From assembly GCF_003285015.1 (NCBI RefSeq), contig NZ_QMFB01000032.1:24532-88531 (forward strand): a DNA stretch of 64,000 bases, read 5' to 3'. This document shows, piece by piece, positions 34,933-43,847 of the stretch (the first letter of the stretch is position 1; each line of letters starts with the position of its first letter). The DNA is from Paenibacillus contaminans. GTDB taxonomy: Bacteria > Bacillota > Bacilli > Paenibacillales > NBRC-103111. The position numbers and the translations under genes are program-made. The notes beneath the pieces were generated by a model, which saw only the letters and a list, made by a program, of their open reading frames with translations, had not been told where the DNA came from and made no database searches.

Positions 34933-35676
34933 ATGGAAGACGCCAAATTAACGGTACGGGCGGTGGAACGCGCCCTTGATATATTGCTTTGCTTCCGGGA
35001 AACGACGGATTTAAGTTTGACGGAAATTGCGGCACGCGTAGATTTGCATAAAAGTACGGTACACCGGCTGCTCGCTTCGCTTGAAGGGAAAGGCTTCGTC
35101 ATCCGCAATGCGGCTACGGAGCGGTATAAGCTCGGCTTCCGCATATTTGAGCTGAGCGCCAATATGTCGCAGAGCAACGATCCAGAGGTGCTGCTGCTGC
35201 CGGAGATGGAGAAGCTTCGCGACTTGATCGGCGAGACGGTCAGCTTGTACGTGCGCGACGGCTTGGAGCGCGTGCGGGTGCAGGCCGTGCAGAGCAACCA
35301 GCCGATCAGGCGTTACGCGCCGGTCGGGGCCCGGCTGCCGCTGTACGTCGGCGCGTCGAGCAAGGTGCTTGTCGCGTTCGCTGAGTCGAACATCGAAGCG
35401 CATGTGCTGCAGGCTGCCGATTGGCCGGCGTGGCTGGACAGGCAAGCGTACGCTCAGCAGCTGCACGAGACGCGCGAGCTCGGCTTCGCGACGAGCATCG
35501 AGGAGCGCGAGCCCGGCGCCGCGGCTATTGCGGCGCCGATCTTCAATCACGCGCATAAGCTGGTTGCGGCGATCGCGGTTTCCGGGCCGGCCAACCGGCT
35601 GACGGCGGAAAAAATGCGGGAGCATGCCCCGCAAGTGGTGGAGTTTGCTTCCCGCATGGGCGCGATGCTTATGTAG
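34933..35676 (+). CDS. IclR-family transcriptional regulator
   Basis: The 247-residue protein has an N-terminal winged helix-turn-helix (VERALDILLCFRETTDLSLT; LHKSTVHRLLASLEGKGFV) and a C-terminal IclR effector domain (GARLPLYVGASSKVLVAF; GFATSIEEREPGAAAIAAPIF). The ATG at 34933 has AGAGGAAGG eight bases upstream; an in-frame ATG at 34912 would add seven residues. IclR proteins bind small acids or sugar-derived effectors; neither target nor effector is clear here. Confidence 0.92.
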   Translation: MEDAKLTVRAVERALDILLCFRETTDLSLTEIAARVDLHKSTVHRLLASLEGKGFVIRNAATERYKLGFRIFELSANMSQSNDPEVLLLPEMEKLRDLIGETVSLYVRDGLERVRVQAVQSNQPIRRYAPVGARLPLYVGASSKVLVAFAESNIEAHVLQAADWPAWLDRQAYAQQLHETRELGFATSIEEREPGAAAIAAPIFNHAHKLVAAIAVSGPANRLTAEKMREHAPQVVEFASRMGAMLM

Positions 35677-35733
35677 AGGGAGCCGGTTCGCTGCCGGCGC
35701 ACAATCGGATTGGTCGGCGGCAGCGGCGGACCC

Positions 35734-36468
35734 TCAGTTTTGCTTTTGGATTTTCGCCGGATTGTTGATTTTGTAAGGAACCGGATTTTTCGTAAGCTTT
35801 TTGGCTACGATTTTGCCCTCAAACGTTATTTTGTCCCCGACTTCCAGCTCCTGTTTTTTGAGCGTGGCGCTATGGCTGGACCAGGCGGCGCCGACTTCGA
35901 CGGCAGGCTCCTCGATGCAAACCGCTTCGTAGATGACGACTTCATCGTCGGTATCGGAGAAATGGTTCGGAACCGTCGTAAATTCCTTGACGATCGCGGT
36001 CATTTTGACTTTTTCCTCGGGAAGCTGGAGCTTCTGCGTTTTCTCCTTTTTGGTTTTCTCCTTTGCAGGCTTGTCGGTTTGCGGCTTCTCGGGTTTTGCT
36101 TCCGCTGCCGCTGCGGGCGGCGCTTCTTCCTTCGCCGTCTCGGGCTCGGCCGGCTCCGATTCCTGATCGGCGGCTTCATCGGCTGCAGCCGCGAGCTTCT
36201 GGCCATAATTCGCCGCCTGCATCTCCTTCAGGAACGAGGGGTGGATGCAGTGCAGCTGCTTGTTGTCGAACTGGATGACCGCCGTTATATGATCGACAAG
36301 CCCGATAATGCTGCAGGCGATATTCATTCCGTTTCCTTTATAGAAGAACGCTTTGGTCTTGACAGCCTTCTCCGATAGCAAGCCCCATTCCTTGCATTGA
36401 TCGATTTGCGCCTCCTCGTTCTCGAAGGCGTTGTACGTGCTTGGTTCGATGGCGAATGCATATGCCAT
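35734..36468 (-). CDS. Uncharacterised protein with acidic/lysine-rich linker
   Basis: I do not recognise this 244-residue protein. It has a compact N-terminal part (about 1-90, AFAIEPSTYNAFENEEAQID), a low-complexity Ala/Glu/Pro/Lys-rich linker (about 95-155) and a beta-rich C-terminal part (about 158-244, VGDKITFEGKIVAKKL) that could be an OB-like barrel. There are no signal peptide or membrane helices. GGAG precedes the ATG at 36468; longer in-frame starts read into low-quality sequence. It is convergent with the IclR gene. Confidence 0.7.
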   Translation of the reverse strand: MAYAFAIEPSTYNAFENEEAQIDQCKEWGLLSEKAVKTKAFFYKGNGMNIACSIIGLVDHITAVIQFDNKQLHCIHPSFLKEMQAANYGQKLAAAADEAADQESEPAEPETAKEEAPPAAAAEAKPEKPQTDKPAKEKTKKEKTQKLQLPEEKVKMTAIVKEFTTVPNHFSDTDDEVVIYEAVCIEEPAVEVGAAWSSHSATLKKQELEVGDKITFEGKIVAKKLTKNPVPYKINNPAKIQKQN

Positions 36469-36629
36469 AGCTTCTCCGTCCTTTCTTGTAAAGGTTGTAC
36501 CCGATGCCGCCTTGAACACGAGGCGGCAGTTTCGCAGCCCCGTACCGCTGCTGCGGCACGTGGAAGCCGGGAGCCGGTGCCGTTTGCTGCGATGCCGGGC
36601 CGTCTGCAAAATATGTTTAGCGCTTCCGC

Positions 36630-37490
36630 TTACTCCGGCTGCTCGCCGTCAAGCAGCAGCCCGGCGATATAGCGCGCTACGCCGTCTTCATCGTTGCTCT
36701 CGACGATCCGGTCGGCCATCTGCTTCAGCCGTTCCTGCGCATTGGCTACGGCGATGCGCGTTCCTGCCGCTTCGAACAGGCCGACGTCGTTCAGGTTGTC
36801 GCCGAATGCCGTAATATGGGCGGGATCGACGTTCATGTAACGAGCCCATAAGGCGGCGCCTTCGCGTTTATTCGCTTTCGGGTGGCTGGCCTCAAGGAAG
36901 TAATGATTATCGATGTAGGGGTCCTTCGTATAATGGAGATGCAGGCCTTTCCCGAACGTTTCCGAGAGCTCCTGACGAAGCGGCTCCAGCTCTTCGTGGA
37001 GCCCGATGTAAGTGACGCCGAGCGTCCGGAACGTTTCCGGACAGGCCAGCGTTTCCACCTCCCGAAAGCGCGGATCCCCCTGCCGGCTGTTGAAAAATTG
37101 CCGCTCGCCCCATCTGACGATCGGTTCGTGCAGAACGCGTTCCGTATCCTCATGGTCCAGCGCGAACAAATAAGGCGTCAGCTGCCGCCGCTTGCCCAGC
37201 CCGATGATCGCATTCGCCGTTGCGGGCTCCAGCCAGAAGCCCTCCAGAACCTTTCTGCGAACCGGATCGAACAGAAGCGCTCCGTTATAAAGAACGAGCG
37301 GGGCGTTCCATGGAATGGCCGAGACGACGCTGCTCGAGCTTGTATAGCTTCTGGCCGTCGCATAGCTGACCGGGATTCCCTGCCGGATGGCCGCAGTCAG
37401 CGTCCGCTTCGTATATTCGGAAAGCGTCGCGTCCGAACGAAGCAGCGTACCGTCCAGATCGGTCAAAACGATCGTTGAGCTTTCCCGCAT
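36630..37490 (-). CDS. HAD-superfamily hydrolase, Cof type
   Basis: The 286-residue enzyme has HAD motif I TDLDGTLL (nucleophile and general acid Asp), the C2B cap typical of Cof proteins, and motif IV GDNLNDVGLF. Cof-type enzymes dephosphorylate sugar phosphates, pyridoxal phosphate or flavin intermediates; the substrate is not predictable. GGAGG lies about nine bases before the ATG. It lies 56 bp after the GNAT/peptidase fusion gene and may be co-transcribed with it. Confidence 0.9.
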   Translation of the reverse strand: MRESSTIVLTDLDGTLLRSDATLSEYTKRTLTAAIRQGIPVSYATARSYTSSSSVVSAIPWNAPLVLYNGALLFDPVRRKVLEGFWLEPATANAIIGLGKRRQLTPYLFALDHEDTERVLHEPIVRWGERQFFNSRQGDPRFREVETLACPETFRTLGVTYIGLHEELEPLRQELSETFGKGLHLHYTKDPYIDNHYFLEASHPKANKREGAALWARYMNVDPAHITAFGDNLNDVGLFEAAGTRIAVANAQERLKQMADRIVESNDEDGVARYIAGLLLDGEQPE

Positions 37491-37546
37491 GCCGGGGACC
37501 TCCTCTATGGTAGTGCGAGTGTAAAAAGGCCGCTTTTCAAACTGTC

Positions 37547-39082
37547 TTAGTGATCGACGATAGTCAGCTTCGCTCCCTCTTCCCCGTCCGGAGCGGCGAG
37601 CGCCGCCGTCCCGCCGATCGGGAAGGTGAGCTGCGGCGTCGTATGTCCGAAATCGACGTCGGCGATGACCGGAATGCCGGCCAGCTCCGGCTTGCTCCGG
37701 ACGATTGCGGCCAGCTTGTCCGGCGTCATGCGGGAGCCGATTTGGAAGCGGCCGATGACGATGCCCTTAACCCCCTCGAAGCCGGGCTGATGGATGAGCG
37801 ACTGGAGATCGCGGTCGAACGTTTCCGGAGACACGATATAATCATCCTCCACGAATAGAACGCTCCCGTCAAGCGAAGGCATAAACTCGGTTCCCTGGAG
37901 CAGATTAAGCGTGCACAGATTGCCGCCGATTATTTTGCCGGTCGCTTCTCCCGGTTGGATGACGGTCCATCCGTCGTTTGGAATAAACGTGCGCGGGGCG
38001 TCGGAACGGTACCAAGGATCGTCGCTCCAAACCGCAGCGGGGCGGATCTCGAAGGGCGCTTCCTGCATGAGGCATCTGACGAAGCCTTCTCTCGTATAGG
38101 AAAGTCCCTCCGGCATGGCGAAGCTCGAGAAGTTGGGGCCGGAATAGGTGACGAGTCCGGCCTTGGCGGCAATCGCATTGCCGAGCGCCGTAATATCCGA
38201 ATATCCGCAAAGGATTTTGGGATTTTCGCGAATAAGCGCATAATCGAGGCGGCGAAGCAGCTGGTTACAGTTTTCGCCGCCAAGAACGGCTAATATACCT
38301 TTGACGTTCGGATCGCGGAAGGCGTCGTGCAGATCGGCGATCCGGGTTTCGACCGTTGATGAATCGAAGGCGTCCGTTTCCATGACGTGTTTGCCGAACG
38401 TGACGCGCAAGCCGAGCTGCTCGAGCCGCTGTTTGGCCAGTGCGACGTGCTCGGGAAGGAGACGCGACATGCTTTTGGACGGTGCGACGATGCGGATTTC
38501 ATCCCACGGTTTCAGCTTGGCGGGAATCGTTTCGGTCGTTCTGGCCGACGGAGGGGTTGGAGTAGGGTGTCCGCCGCCGGTCCGCTCGCTTCGAGAGCCG
38601 CTTATGAACGTCTGGATAGGGCCGTCCCAGCCGCTCTCCCGGATCTCCGCGTAATTGCCGTTCGTGTAGCTGCCGATGACGGAACGCCAAAAAGCCTGGG
38701 CCGGCACATTCGCTTCCATCTGGCCGACCTTCCATTTGCCGGGAAAACGGTCGAACATCGCGACGGCGAGCCTTTCGCCAAGTCCTTTATGACGGTAATG
38801 TTTCATGATGAAAAATTCCGCCATCGAATATATGTCCGCTCCGTCCGCTTCCTCGCCGATCGATCGTATGAGGGCGAACCCCGCCCAATGGCCGTCCGCT
38901 TTCAGCAGAAAGGCGAACCTTCCCGTCTCCGTCCAGTAATGATCCAGATAGCGGTAGCCGTACAGCCCGTGCTCATCGACGTTTAGCGCCTCATAGCCGC
39001 TCATGTCGTACGTATAAAGCTCCAGCAGATGCCGGAGGACAAGCTTGTGCCCGATAGCGGCCTGCTCGATTGCATATTGCAT
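37547..39082 (-). CDS. GNAT acetyltransferase fused to S66 (LD-carboxypeptidase/MccF-type) peptidase
   Basis: The 511-residue protein joins two enzymes. Residues 1-165 form a GNAT domain with acetyl-CoA motif RHKGLGERLAVAMF. A Pro/Thr-rich linker (about 166-195) leads to an S66 serine peptidase domain with catalytic Ser295 (GYSDIT), Glu412 (LFVEDDY) and His480 (DVDFGHTTPQ). S66 members are LD-carboxypeptidases that trim peptidoglycan peptides and MccF proteins that destroy microcin C-type nucleotide peptides; GNAT proteins of the MccE/RimL type acetylate the same toxin. Both activities on one chain suggest immunity to an aminoacyl-nucleotide antibiotic, but a cell-wall role cannot be excluded. 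GGAGGGG lies nine bases before the ATG. Confidence 0.88.
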   Translation of the reverse strand: MQYAIEQAAIGHKLVLRHLLELYTYDMSGYEALNVDEHGLYGYRYLDHYWTETGRFAFLLKADGHWAGFALIRSIGEEADGADIYSMAEFFIMKHYRHKGLGERLAVAMFDRFPGKWKVGQMEANVPAQAFWRSVIGSYTNGNYAEIRESGWDGPIQTFISGSRSERTGGGHPTPTPPSARTTETIPAKLKPWDEIRIVAPSKSMSRLLPEHVALAKQRLEQLGLRVTFGKHVMETDAFDSSTVETRIADLHDAFRDPNVKGILAVLGGENCNQLLRRLDYALIRENPKILCGYSDITALGNAIAAKAGLVTYSGPNFSSFAMPEGLSYTREGFVRCLMQEAPFEIRPAAVWSDDPWYRSDAPRTFIPNDGWTVIQPGEATGKIIGGNLCTLNLLQGTEFMPSLDGSVLFVEDDYIVSPETFDRDLQSLIHQPGFEGVKGIVIGRFQIGSRMTPDKLAAIVRSKPELAGIPVIADVDFGHTTPQLTFPIGGTAALAAPDGEEGAKLTIVDH

Positions 39083-39384
39083 GGCGTTACCCCTCCAATC
39101 TCCTGGCCAAGGCACCGAGGCTATGCCGGACTTGCGCCGTTTTCCAAGATAATACCATTATTTCGGCCGCTTTTGTGAAAAATAGAGGAATTACGCACCT
39201 CCGGGTGGAAAAAAGTTAATCCGAGTCAACGTGGAAGCGGCTGTACGTTATTGCAGCGGCATACGGTATGAAGTTCGTCTCGGTGAAGCGTTACCGCCGA
39301 TCATGGAATGGGTAATGAAAATTAGACGCTTTTTGCATGTTAAAATGAACGATAACCAACGACATATGAACCCGGGGGTTTGCG
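39083..39384. other. Intergenic stretch between divergent genes
   Basis: No gene is supported. The 13-mer CGTGGAAGCGGCT at 39230-39242 is identical to the core of the dispersed repeat and may be a decayed fourth copy. No clear promoter or operator was found. Confidence 0.4.
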
Positions 39385-40173
39385 ATGGAAAGCTTTACGT
39401 TTCTGGGAAACGGCGATTCGATGGGGGTTCCCCGCGTTTACTGCGCTTGCGGAGTATGCGGGGAGGCGAGGCGGACCGGCCTGAACCGGAGACTTCGCTC
39501 GTCCGTCATGATACACACCGAAGCCGGCGATCTGCTGCTCGATTGCGGACCGGATTGGACCGGGCAAATGGAAGGGATCGGCTGCAGAGGCATTGATCAC
39601 GCGCTTGTTACGCATGCGCATTTCGATCATATTGGGGGCCTGCCGGAGTGGGCCGACGCCTGCCGGTGGCTCGGGAGCAAAGGAAACGTCTATGCCCCTT
39701 CGGAGGTGCTGGAGACGATAGCCGCGCAATTTCCTTGGCTCCGGCGCAACCTGAACGTTCATCCGAATGACGGCGGCATGACGTTCGGCGGCTGGAGCAT
39801 CAAGCCGTGGAAGGTATGCCACGGAAAGAACGGTTTTTCGTACGCGTACCGGTTCGAGAAAGGCGGGTATGCGTGGGCGTACTGCTCCGATGCGATCAAT
39901 CTGCAGGGGGAGGAAAAAGCGCCGCTGGCCGATCTCGATCTGCTTGTGCTCGGAACGAATTTTTATCACGAGGAAGCGCCTATGCCAACACGTTCCGTAT
40001 ACGATATGACCGAAGCTTTCGAGCTGATTCGCGAGACGGGGCAGAAACGGACGATTTTGACCCACTTGTCGCACGGGGTGGATGTGCGCGAGGCGTATCC
40101 GCTGCCGGAGGGAGTGGAGCTGTCTCGCCGCGGCATGCAAGTGACGCTGGGAGCGGACGTGCAGCCGCTGTAG
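39385..40173 (+). CDS. Metallo-beta-lactamase-fold hydrolase, PhnP-like
   Basis: The 262-residue protein has the MBL metal motif THAHFDHIGG, further ligands in CHGKNGF and YCSDA, and the late LTHLSHG. The start FTFLGNGDSMGVPRVYCACGVCGEA, with paired cysteines, matches PhnP-like phosphodiesterases, which bind an extra zinc there. PhnP cleaves cyclic ribose phosphate in phosphonate use; no phn genes are nearby, so the physiological substrate is open. Confidence 0.85.
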   Translation: MESFTFLGNGDSMGVPRVYCACGVCGEARRTGLNRRLRSSVMIHTEAGDLLLDCGPDWTGQMEGIGCRGIDHALVTHAHFDHIGGLPEWADACRWLGSKGNVYAPSEVLETIAAQFPWLRRNLNVHPNDGGMTFGGWSIKPWKVCHGKNGFSYAYRFEKGGYAWAYCSDAINLQGEEKAPLADLDLLVLGTNFYHEEAPMPTRSVYDMTEAFELIRETGQKRTILTHLSHGVDVREAYPLPEGVELSRRGMQVTLGADVQPL

Positions 40174-40299
40174 CCGCTTTACGGGCTGAACCGTGCGCAT
40201 AGTGGAGAAAACCTTAACGTGTAATCAACGCCCCGTTTCCTCCGAAATTCTGATAGACTTAAGGACGAAGCAAATTTCGGATGGCAAGGGGAAAAGGGA

Positions 40300-40686
40300 A
40301 TGCGGGGAATTGCAATTCTGCTTGGTTTTCATTTATTCGGACTGCTGCTGCAAAAAGGGCTTCATATCCCGCTGCCGGCCAATGTGCTGGGGCTTATTCT
40401 GTTTACGGCCGCATTGTTTCTGAAGATCGTCAAGCTGGAATGGGTCGAGGCTTCGGCGCAGTTTTTGCTTAAGCATATGATGCTGTTTTTTGCCCCTGTC
40501 GTCGTAGGCACGATGGCGTTTATGCCATATATACGCAGCAGCTGGCTTGCGGTCGTCCTGAGCCTTGTCGTCAGCGCGTTCGTCGGACTGATCGTGACGG
40601 GCGGCGTCGCTTCCTTGCTCCAGCGCGGGGAGCGCCGGGTCGTAACGCCGACGCCCGGGCAAAGCGGAGAGGGGCCGGGCTTATGA
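40300..40686 (+). CDS. CidA/LrgA-family holin-like membrane protein
   Basis: The 128-residue protein has four predicted helices and the family segments LPANVLGLILF and HMMLFFAPVVVGTM. CidA/LrgA proteins influence murein hydrolase export, autolysis or pyruvate transport together with CidB/LrgB. The stop overlaps the start of the following CidB-like gene (ATGA), so the pair is coupled. A CidR-type LysR regulator is not present. Confidence 0.9.
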   Translation: MRGIAILLGFHLFGLLLQKGLHIPLPANVLGLILFTAALFLKIVKLEWVEASAQFLLKHMMLFFAPVVVGTMAFMPYIRSSWLAVVLSLVVSAFVGLIVTGGVASLLQRGERRVVTPTPGQSGEGPGL

Positions 40687-41390
40687 GCTTGCCCGCTGCT
40701 TTGCAGACTGCGGCCGCAGAGCCGCTGTTCGGCGTCGCCGCGACGGTTCTCGCCTATGCGGGCGCGCAGCGGCTGCACCGCCGCTGGAAATGGCTGCATC
40801 CGCTGTTCGTTTGCGCCGGCGGGCTCATCGTGCTGCTGCTCGCGCTGGATGTGCCGTACGAATCGTACCGAGAAGGCGGCGACCTCGTCGCATTTTTTCT
40901 CGGACCGGCGACGGTCGCGCTCGGCGTCCCGCTATATAAGCAAGCCGATCGGATACGCCGGCATGCGGCCGCGGTGCTGTCCGCGGTCACGATCGGCTCG
41001 TTCAGCTCGATCGCCAGCGCCGGCTTTCTCGTGTGGCTGCTCGGCGGATCGCGGGAGCTGATGGCGACGATGATGCCGAAATCGGCGACAAGCCCGATCG
41101 CGATCGAAATCGTGCGCCAGGCGGGCGGCATTCCGGAGCTGGGGGCCGTTTTTACGGTGCTGACCGGGCTGCTCGGCAGCATGATCGGACCCGAGCTGCT
41201 GAGGCTGCTCGGCATTCGCGGCGAGCTGTCTGTGGCGGTCGCAGTCGGAACGGCCGCTCACGGCATCGGCACCGCGCGGCTTATCCGCGAGTCCGAGACG
41301 CAGGGCGGTCTCGGCGGGCTGGCGATGGCGATCGCAGGCATCGTGACGGCGCTGGCTTTTATGCCGCTGTACGGCTGGCTGCATCCTTGA
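40683..41390 (+). CDS. CidB/LrgB-family membrane protein
   Basis: The 235-residue protein has multiple helices and the LrgB signatures SIASAGFLVWLLGG, PKSATSPIAIEI and GTAAHGIGTARLI. It works with the preceding CidA-like protein at the membrane. The ATG overlaps the previous stop by four bases. Which of the two paralogous pairs (Cid or Lrg) it represents cannot be decided. Confidence 0.92.
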   Translation: MSLPAALQTAAAEPLFGVAATVLAYAGAQRLHRRWKWLHPLFVCAGGLIVLLLALDVPYESYREGGDLVAFFLGPATVALGVPLYKQADRIRRHAAAVLSAVTIGSFSSIASAGFLVWLLGGSRELMATMMPKSATSPIAIEIVRQAGGIPELGAVFTVLTGLLGSMIGPELLRLLGIRGELSVAVAVGTAAHGIGTARLIRESETQGGLGGLAMAIAGIVTALAFMPLYGWLHP

Positions 41391-41466
41391 ATGGATAATT
41401 AGACAACATAAGGAAGCGTAAATAGAAGACGGGCGGAAGGTCCGAAGGGTAAGGGGAGAAAAAACG

Positions 41467-42429
41467 ATGGCCGGCAAGCCGATTAGCAATGAAATTTTTA
41501 CGCCGTATATGGCGTTTATGAGGGAAGATTGGGCGAAACTGCGCGACCAAACGCCGCTGAGTTTGACTGCGGATGACATATGCAAGCTGCGGGGAGTGAA
41601 CGACGAGCTTTCGCTGGATGAGGTGCAGGATGTGTACCTGCCGCTTTCGCGGCTGCTGAACATGTACGTAAAGGCGACGCAGGAGCTCCACGGAGCCGCG
41701 CAAACGTTTTTCGGCAGCGAAGCGCAGAAGGTTCCGTACATTATCGGTATTGCAGGCAGCGTGGCGGTGGGCAAAAGCACGACGGCGCGCGTCTTGAAAG
41801 CGCTGTTGTCGCGGTGGCCGAATCATCCGAAGGTGGATCTCGTCACGACGGACGGGTTTTTATATCCGAACCGGATTTTGGAGGAGCGCGGCATCATGAG
41901 GCGCAAGGGGTTTCCGGAAAGCTACGACACCAAGCGGCTGCTTCGTTTTCTGATCGACGTCAAATCCGGCAAGCCGCAGCTCGAATGCCCGTTATATTCG
42001 CATCTGACCTACGATATTTTGCAGGACGAGAAGCAGGTGGTCGACCGTCCGGACGTCCTGATCGTCGAGGGGTTGAACGTGCTTCAAGGGCCGCGGGTCG
42101 GGAAATCGGATTCGGCGCCGCAGCTGTTCGTCTCGGATTTCTTCGATTTCTCGATTTACGTGGATGCCGGGGAGCAACATATCGAGCGCTGGTATATCGA
42201 GCGGTTTAACGTGCTCCGCGAAACGGCGTTCCGCCAGCCGTCCTCCTACTTCAAGCGCTACAGCGGCCTGACTAAGGAGGAGGGCGAGGCGGTAGCCGCA
42301 AGTATTTGGAAGGAAATTAACTTGGCTAATCTTCGGGCGAATATTTTGCCGACGAAATACCGCGCCCATCTTATCCTCAAAAAACAGGCGGATCATTCCG
42401 TCGAATCGGTGCTGCTGCGGAAGCTGTAG
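41467..42429 (+). CDS. coaA: Pantothenate kinase, type I
   Basis: The 320-residue enzyme phosphorylates pantothenate, the first step of coenzyme A synthesis. The P-loop GIAGSVAVGKSTTARVL and the family segments VTTDGFLYPN, KGFPESYDTKRLL and VEGLNVLQ are intact, and the length is that of bacterial type I CoaA. GGGGAG precedes the ATG. Firmicutes may hold type I, II or III enzymes; this one is clearly type I. Confidence 0.96.
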   Translation: MAGKPISNEIFTPYMAFMREDWAKLRDQTPLSLTADDICKLRGVNDELSLDEVQDVYLPLSRLLNMYVKATQELHGAAQTFFGSEAQKVPYIIGIAGSVAVGKSTTARVLKALLSRWPNHPKVDLVTTDGFLYPNRILEERGIMRRKGFPESYDTKRLLRFLIDVKSGKPQLECPLYSHLTYDILQDEKQVVDRPDVLIVEGLNVLQGPRVGKSDSAPQLFVSDFFDFSIYVDAGEQHIERWYIERFNVLRETAFRQPSSYFKRYSGLTKEEGEAVAASIWKEINLANLRANILPTKYRAHLILKKQADHSVESVLLRKL

Positions 42430-42695
42430 TTGAAATCCGGCAAATATAATTGTAAAACGAGAAGGTTCTCGCTATTAGCCGATCGGGTGAATGCGGAAAT
42501 GGCGGCCTTCCTGGGCCCGGTTTAATGGGAGGCAGGGAGGTCGTGCCCGGTCTTGCTTCCGGCCGCTCAGCAGCAGCCGGAGGCCCGCGTTCCGAAGCCG
42601 CTTTCGCGTTTGCCGTAGGGCAGCACCCGGGGGCAAAGGCGCCGCTCGCGCATCCGGCTGGGCAATAGCTGCCCTAAGCCGACTGCCGCTATTCC

Positions 42696-43574
42696 TTAGC
42701 GAATCTCGAAATCAGCCGCGAGTCTTGCTTTCAGATCGGTCATATACCCGTCGAATTGCTTGACGAGCCGATATTGTCCCGGCTCAAGCTTGCGTTGGAA
42801 CTCAACATTCTCTTCGAACGATTCTCCCGGTTTTACATGAATACCGATGGCGGGAACCGCTCTGTTATCGGGGATAGGCATCCATCCGTCCTGTTCTTTG
42901 CGGAAAATCGCGTATCCGTAGCCGAAAAACAATTCGGTCGGTCCGGCGTTGTACAGCTTCAATTTCGTTTGTTCGGAGCCGGCAGCAGGCTGTTCGACCT
43001 CGAGGCGGGCATTGAGCTCATGCGCCGGCACGAAAAGAGGCGAGATCAGCGTGTCCTCTACGGCGTTCTCCGGGGACAACATTTCTACGCTGAGCAAGTA
43101 GTTGACGTTCGGCTGCTCAGGCATTTTATACGAGAAGTCAAGCCGCCCGTTAACGGCGTTTGTGATGTCGGCCGCGTATTCTTTAAGAAGCTCTTTTCTT
43201 TTTCCGTTCGGATCCCGGCTTGTTATTTGAAAACGGACGGAACGCCCCTCCGGCACTTTCCCTATCCCGACTCCGGCCTCGCCGCCTGCCTGCTGTTCTC
43301 CTGCAGAAATCGACATAATGAGCGAAAAGCCGTTTTCCCCCTCGAACCATTTGCCGGTCCGGGGACCGTAATCTTCGGCGGCGGCTAGCGCCATATCTCG
43401 CGATAGCATAGCGGATTTTTGTACCGTATCCGGATCGCCGACGGTGTCCGTCAATTGCCCGACAGTCGTATCCGCGACGGGGGATGGAACAGCCTCGGGC
43501 GGCTTCGGATTCGATTTGCTTCCGCAGCCTGCGAGCGCAACGCCCAGTAAAACAATCGTAAGAAACCTTCGCAC
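42696..43574 (-). CDS. Lipoprotein with bacterial Ig-like domain
   Basis: The 292-residue protein starts with a lipoprotein signal (VLLGVALAGC, lipid-carrying Cys17). The C-terminal half has an Ig-like beta sandwich (LYNAGPTELFFGYGYAIFRK; PGESFEENVEFQRKLEPGQY) of the type found in Firmicute membrane-anchored proteins. It starts at GTG with GGGGGA seven bases upstream. Function is unknown. The 266-bp GC-rich gap between it and coaA holds no gene and only a weak GAGAA/TTCTC hairpin. Confidence 0.85.
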   Translation of the reverse strand: MRRFLTIVLLGVALAGCGSKSNPKPPEAVPSPVADTTVGQLTDTVGDPDTVQKSAMLSRDMALAAAEDYGPRTGKWFEGENGFSLIMSISAGEQQAGGEAGVGIGKVPEGRSVRFQITSRDPNGKRKELLKEYAADITNAVNGRLDFSYKMPEQPNVNYLLSVEMLSPENAVEDTLISPLFVPAHELNARLEVEQPAAGSEQTKLKLYNAGPTELFFGYGYAIFRKEQDGWMPIPDNRAVPAIGIHVKPGESFEENVEFQRKLEPGQYRLVKQFDGYMTDLKARLAADFEIR

Positions 43575-43847
43575 ATGTATTCCCCCTTTTTCCTTTACAG
43601 ACGATTCTGTAAATGAATTGGTTACACCTTTTTCGTAAAAGTCCTGTTATACTAGGAGTGGGCCGACTCGCCCGTATTTGATGTGCATGGGAGCGTGCTT
43701 GCTTTGATTATCAAGTTCATTCGGTTGCGTTAATGGGATGTGTTTGCGTTCATTATGCCCCTCCATTTTTTTGATAAGAGGAGTACGGGCTTATTTGAGT
43801 GTGCATGTTTGCCTTTAACCAAATTCGAATGAAACGGGGATTGCGCC

